From NCBI GenBank assembly GCA_015487515.1, contig WFPQ01000076.1, forward strand, positions 1 through 5,846: a stretch of DNA of 5,846 nucleotides, written 5' to 3'. Origin of the DNA: Hyphomicrobiales bacterium (GTDB taxonomy: Bacteria > Pseudomonadota > Alphaproteobacteria > Rhizobiales > Devosiaceae). The notes beneath the pieces are model-generated. The model worked only from the letters and a program-made list of their open reading frames with translations, made no database searches and was not told the origin of the DNA. How positions within the stretch are numbered: the first letter of the stretch is position 1; every line of letters begins with the position of its first letter. Position numbers and translations under genes: made by a program. Positions 5,105-5,846 of this stretch are shown one piece after another.

Positions 5105-5846
5105 ATGAGTGACGACTGGAAAAAAACTAAGGCAGCCCGGCTGATAAAGGAGCACGGGAACCAATCAAGACCAGCCTGGCTCTGGGACAGTGACGGGGCG
5201 CAGCTCTTGTGGCGGAACGATGCGGCCCGGGCCTTTCTGGCAACCGAAAAAAACCCAAGGGTAAAGGAAAACAAGCAGCCGGTTCCCATAAAGGGACAGG
5301 TGCGCCGCCTGTTGCGGCTCGGCTCTGTGGGCCTGAGCAGCCTTTCAAGGGTGAGGTTTCTTGCCGGGGGCAAGCCATTGTCCATAACCTGTTCCTGCAC
5401 CCCCATGTTGCTCGAAAACGATCAGGTGGGACTGATGATAGTCGGGGTTGATCCGGTGAAAAAGAAGTTCATCAGAAAACTGGAACAGCCGGACCCGAAT
5501 CCCGGCCCCCTGTTTTCAAACGATGATGAAAACAGCAGGAAACAAGATCGGGCCGATGATGCCGGTCCCAAGGGAGACGAAAAAAACCAGCTGAGCAAAC
5601 TGGTAGAGCGGCTGGATGCCGACAACAGGATATATCAGCCCCTGGACGGCGATGAAAAAATCGACATGCCAGAACTGATGCATGCCAACGCCAGGAAAAA
5701 AGACAGGAATACCAGTAGGGACCCCTTGAAAAATGAACTCCTGAAAGAAACCGGGGCAGAACCGCAAAGCCCTGCGCCAGATATTGACAAGGCCGGTGAA
5801 ACCGCCTCCCCTGAAGCAAATGAAATGAAAGCGAAGGAGGTGGAAC
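5105..5846 (+). CDS. Probable PAS-domain sensor histidine kinase, N-terminal part, 3' truncated by window end
   Basis: An open frame runs from ATG 5105 through 247 codons to the window end without a stop. Residues 22-44 (RPAWLWDSDGAQLLWRNDAARAF) resemble the first PAS-like unit of alphaproteobacterial PdhS/PleC-type kinases. RVRFLAGGKPLSITCSCTPMLLENDQVGLMIVGVDP (82-117) matches the strand-rich second half of that unit. From about 125 the sequence is a charged, Pro/Asp/Lys/Glu-rich linker, probably disordered. No transmembrane segment is seen, so a soluble N-terminus is likely. The histidine-phosphorylation and ATPase domains would lie beyond the window, so the kinase assignment is by family resemblance only. 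The start is uncertain: no clear ribosome site is present, and in-frame ATGs exist at 5084 (adding MPKDSQN) and 4958. I chose 5105 because the protein-like composition begins there. Other large alphaproteobacterial PAS proteins remain possible. Confidence 0.6.
   Translation, partial: MSDDWKKTKAARLIKEHGNQSRPAWLWDSDGAQLLWRNDAARAFLATEKNPRVKENKQPVPIKGQVRRLLRLGSVGLSSLSRVRFLAGGKPLSITCSCTPMLLENDQVGLMIVGVDPVKKKFIRKLEQPDPNPGPLFSNDDENSRKQDRADDAGPKGDEKNQLSKLVERLDADNRIYQPLDGDEKIDMPELMHANARKKDRNTSRDPLKNELLKETGAEPQSPAPDIDKAGETASPEANEMKAKEVE

Noticed and set aside
1..5846. CRISPR array, insertion sequence, phage or toxin-antitoxin system
   Set aside because: No spaced repeats, transposase, integrase, phage structural or toxin-antitoxin-like gene pairs are visible on either strand.

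Overview
The window reads as a piece of an alphaproteobacterial chromosome of roughly balanced GC content, most likely from a draft or metagenome assembly. The first 19 bases are a Nextera/Tn5 mosaic-end adapter, not genomic DNA, so the contig's true sequence starts at base 20. The case for Alphaproteobacteria rests on a tRNA-His with A73 and no encoded G-1, a TadG-like von Willebrand A protein, and an N-terminal PAS segment like those of alphaproteobacterial PdhS-type sensor kinases. The genus cannot be told from the sequence.

Layout: (1) 20-609, minus strand: the N-terminal half of a lactonase-family beta-propeller protein (6-phosphogluconolactonase type), cut off at the adapter. (2) 610-1444: a long non-coding interval between two divergent genes. 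It holds two copies of an 11-base motif TTTTGGTATCA, possible weak promoters and a 17-bp tandem duplication. (3) 1445-2659, plus: a complete enolase-superfamily sugar-acid dehydratase of the ManD subgroup with all catalytic residues. (4) 2660-2981: non-coding, with one stem-loop. (5) 2982-4550, plus: a complete membrane-anchored TadG-like protein with an intact MIDAS metal site and a large acidic, Trp-rich insertion, followed by a strong intrinsic terminator whose tail is duplicated as a 16-bp repeat. (6) 4701-4777, minus: tRNA-His(GTG) with a good sigma-70-type promoter. (7) 5105-5846, plus: the N-terminal 247 residues of a probable sensor histidine kinase, running off the window.

The lactonase and the dehydratase fit one pathway: a sugar lactone is opened to an aldonate, which is dehydrated to 2-keto-3-deoxygluconate for an Entner-Doudoroff-type route. 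The dehydratase has Pro rather than Ala two residues after its conserved active-site His. As I recall the family, that marks low-efficiency or gluconate-using members, so a gluconolactone/gluconate role is as likely as mannonate. The TadG-like protein, the tRNA and the kinase appear to be independent transcription units. I see no CRISPR array, insertion sequence or phage gene, and no convincing new multi-gene system; the points worth following are the dehydratase specificity, the repeated operator-like motif and the TadG insertion.
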